A program made the translations under genes and the position numbers. Below are positions 6,244 through 6,946 of a stretch of 6,946 nt of DNA, piece by piece. Source of the DNA: Pseudomonadota bacterium (lineage in GTDB: Bacteria > Pseudomonadota > Gammaproteobacteria > Steroidobacterales > Steroidobacteraceae); NCBI GenBank assembly GCA_021780395.1, contig JAJXYU010000265.1, positions 1-6,946 of the forward strand, given 5' to 3'. Each line of letters begins with the position of its first letter. The stretch's first letter is position 1. The notes under the pieces were generated by a model. It was not told the origin of the DNA and made no database searches. It was given only the letters and a program-made list of their open reading frames with translations.

Positions 6244-6946
6244 ATGACGCACGCGATCGGCTCCCCGGATCTCGTCTGGCTGATCGCCGGCGGCGCGATC
6301 CTCGGCATCGTATTGCGCCCCTGGCGGATCCCGGAGGCGCTCTGGGCGTCGCTCGGCGCCGGTGCCGCGCTCGCGCTGTCGCTGATCTCCTGGCGCGAGG
6401 CGCTCGCGGCGGTTCGCGAGGGCACCGACGTGTACCTGTTCCTCACCGGGATGATGCTGCTCGCGGAGCTCGCGCGACGCGAGGGCTTGTTCGCGTGGAC
6501 CGCGGCGCTCGCGACGCGGATCGCGCGCGGCTCGCCGCGGCGGCTGTTCGCGCTGGTGTATGCGGTCGGGATCGTCGTGACCACGCTCCTGTCGAACGAC
6601 GCGACCGCGGTCGTGCTGACCCCGGCGGTGTACGCGGCCGCGAAGGACGCCGGCGCGCCGCCGCTGCCCTACCTGCTGATCTGCGCGTTCATCGCGAACG
6701 CGGCGAGCTTCGTGCTGCCGATCTCCAATCCGGCGAACCTCGTCGTGTACGGCGCGGCCATGCCACCGCTCGGCGCCTGGCTCGCGCGGTTCGCCGTCCC
6801 GTCGGTCGCGGCGATCGCCGCGACCTACGCGGTGCTGCGCGTCGCCCTGCGCGCACAGCTCGCCGGGTCGATCGTGATCGACCCGGTGGTTCCCCCGCTC
6901 GGCGCCGCGGGGCGCGTCGCCGCGGGCGGGATCGGCGCAACCGCGG
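6244..6946 (+). CDS. ArsB/NhaD-superfamily permease, N-terminal 234 codons (runs off right edge)
   Basis: An inner-membrane secondary transporter of the ion-transporter superfamily that includes the ArsB arsenite permease and the NhaD Na+/H+ antiporter. The visible part has about six hydrophobic segments, near residues 10-26, 32-50, 62-77, 100-118, 140-168 and 180-200. Two motifs point to the family: SNDATAVVLTP (117-127), equivalent to FANDGAALILTP of E. coli ArsB, and ANAASFVLPISNPANLVVYG (151-170), equivalent to the ArsB stretch around ASLPLIVSNLVNIV. These form the re-entrant, substrate-site regions in the first half of the protein. The second half is outside the window; a full member would be about 400-430 aa. 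ATG 6244 has no Shine-Dalgarno site. It is divergent from the proton-pump-like ATPase. Arsenite is the best guess for substrate, but no arsR, arsC or arsA is visible to support it; annotation as an SLC13-type permease would also be reasonable. Confidence 0.85.
   Translation, partial: MTHAIGSPDLVWLIAGGAILGIVLRPWRIPEALWASLGAGAALALSLISWREALAAVREGTDVYLFLTGMMLLAELARREGLFAWTAALATRIARGSPRRLFALVYAVGIVVTTLLSNDATAVVLTPAVYAAAKDAGAPPLPYLLICAFIANAASFVLPISNPANLVVYGAAMPPLGAWLARFAVPSVAAIAATYAVLRVALRAQLAGSIVIDPVVPPLGAAGRVAAGGIGATA

Noticed and set aside
6171..6584. 137-codon minus-strand open frame antisense to the permease
   Set aside because: It overlaps clear membrane-protein coding on the plus strand and has Ser/Ala/Arg-rich shadow composition.

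Overview
The window is very GC-rich (roughly 70% or more by eye) and gene-dense. It looks like chromosomal DNA of a high-GC proteobacterium. The RlmC/RlmD-type RNA methyltransferase, the YkgJ cysteine-cluster protein and the Shine-Dalgarno-like sites all fit that, but the sequence does not settle the genus. There are no rRNA or tRNA genes, CRISPR arrays, insertion sequences or phage genes. No gene-free stretch exceeds 70 bases.

Seven of the eight genes are on the minus strand, read right to left. Base 6174 starts a P3A-type (plasma-membrane H+-ATPase-like) cation pump of 784 aa. A 37-base gap follows, then a 120-aa YkgJ-family cysteine-cluster protein. Its 3' end overlaps a 137-aa lipocalin-like protein, whose stop codon in turn overlaps (GTGA) the GTG start of a 384-aa 4Fe-4S class I RNA uridine-C5 methyltransferase. 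After 60 bases come a GNAT acetyltransferase, a 322-aa conserved protein of unknown function, and the N-terminal 62 codons of a HAD-superfamily phosphatase or phosphomutase that leaves the window at base 1. On the plus strand, divergent from the pump across 69 bases, an ArsB/NhaD-superfamily permease starts at 6244 and runs off the right edge.

The layout suggests a divergent promoter region between the two transport genes and two or more co-transcribed blocks to its left. The YkgJ, lipocalin-like and methyltransferase genes are tightly coupled. The GNAT, unknown and HAD genes form a second close block. The same 8-mer, CTACACTG on the coding strand, lies 7-8 bases before the start codons of both the pump and the YkgJ gene. 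Neither gene has a clear Shine-Dalgarno site, which suggests -10 elements of leaderless or nearly leaderless transcripts.

Most of this is ordinary housekeeping and accessory content. I see no clearly new multi-gene system. The points most worth checking are the leaderless-promoter pattern, the pump/permease pair, the possible duplicated fold in the unknown protein, and the overlapping cysteine-rich cassette.
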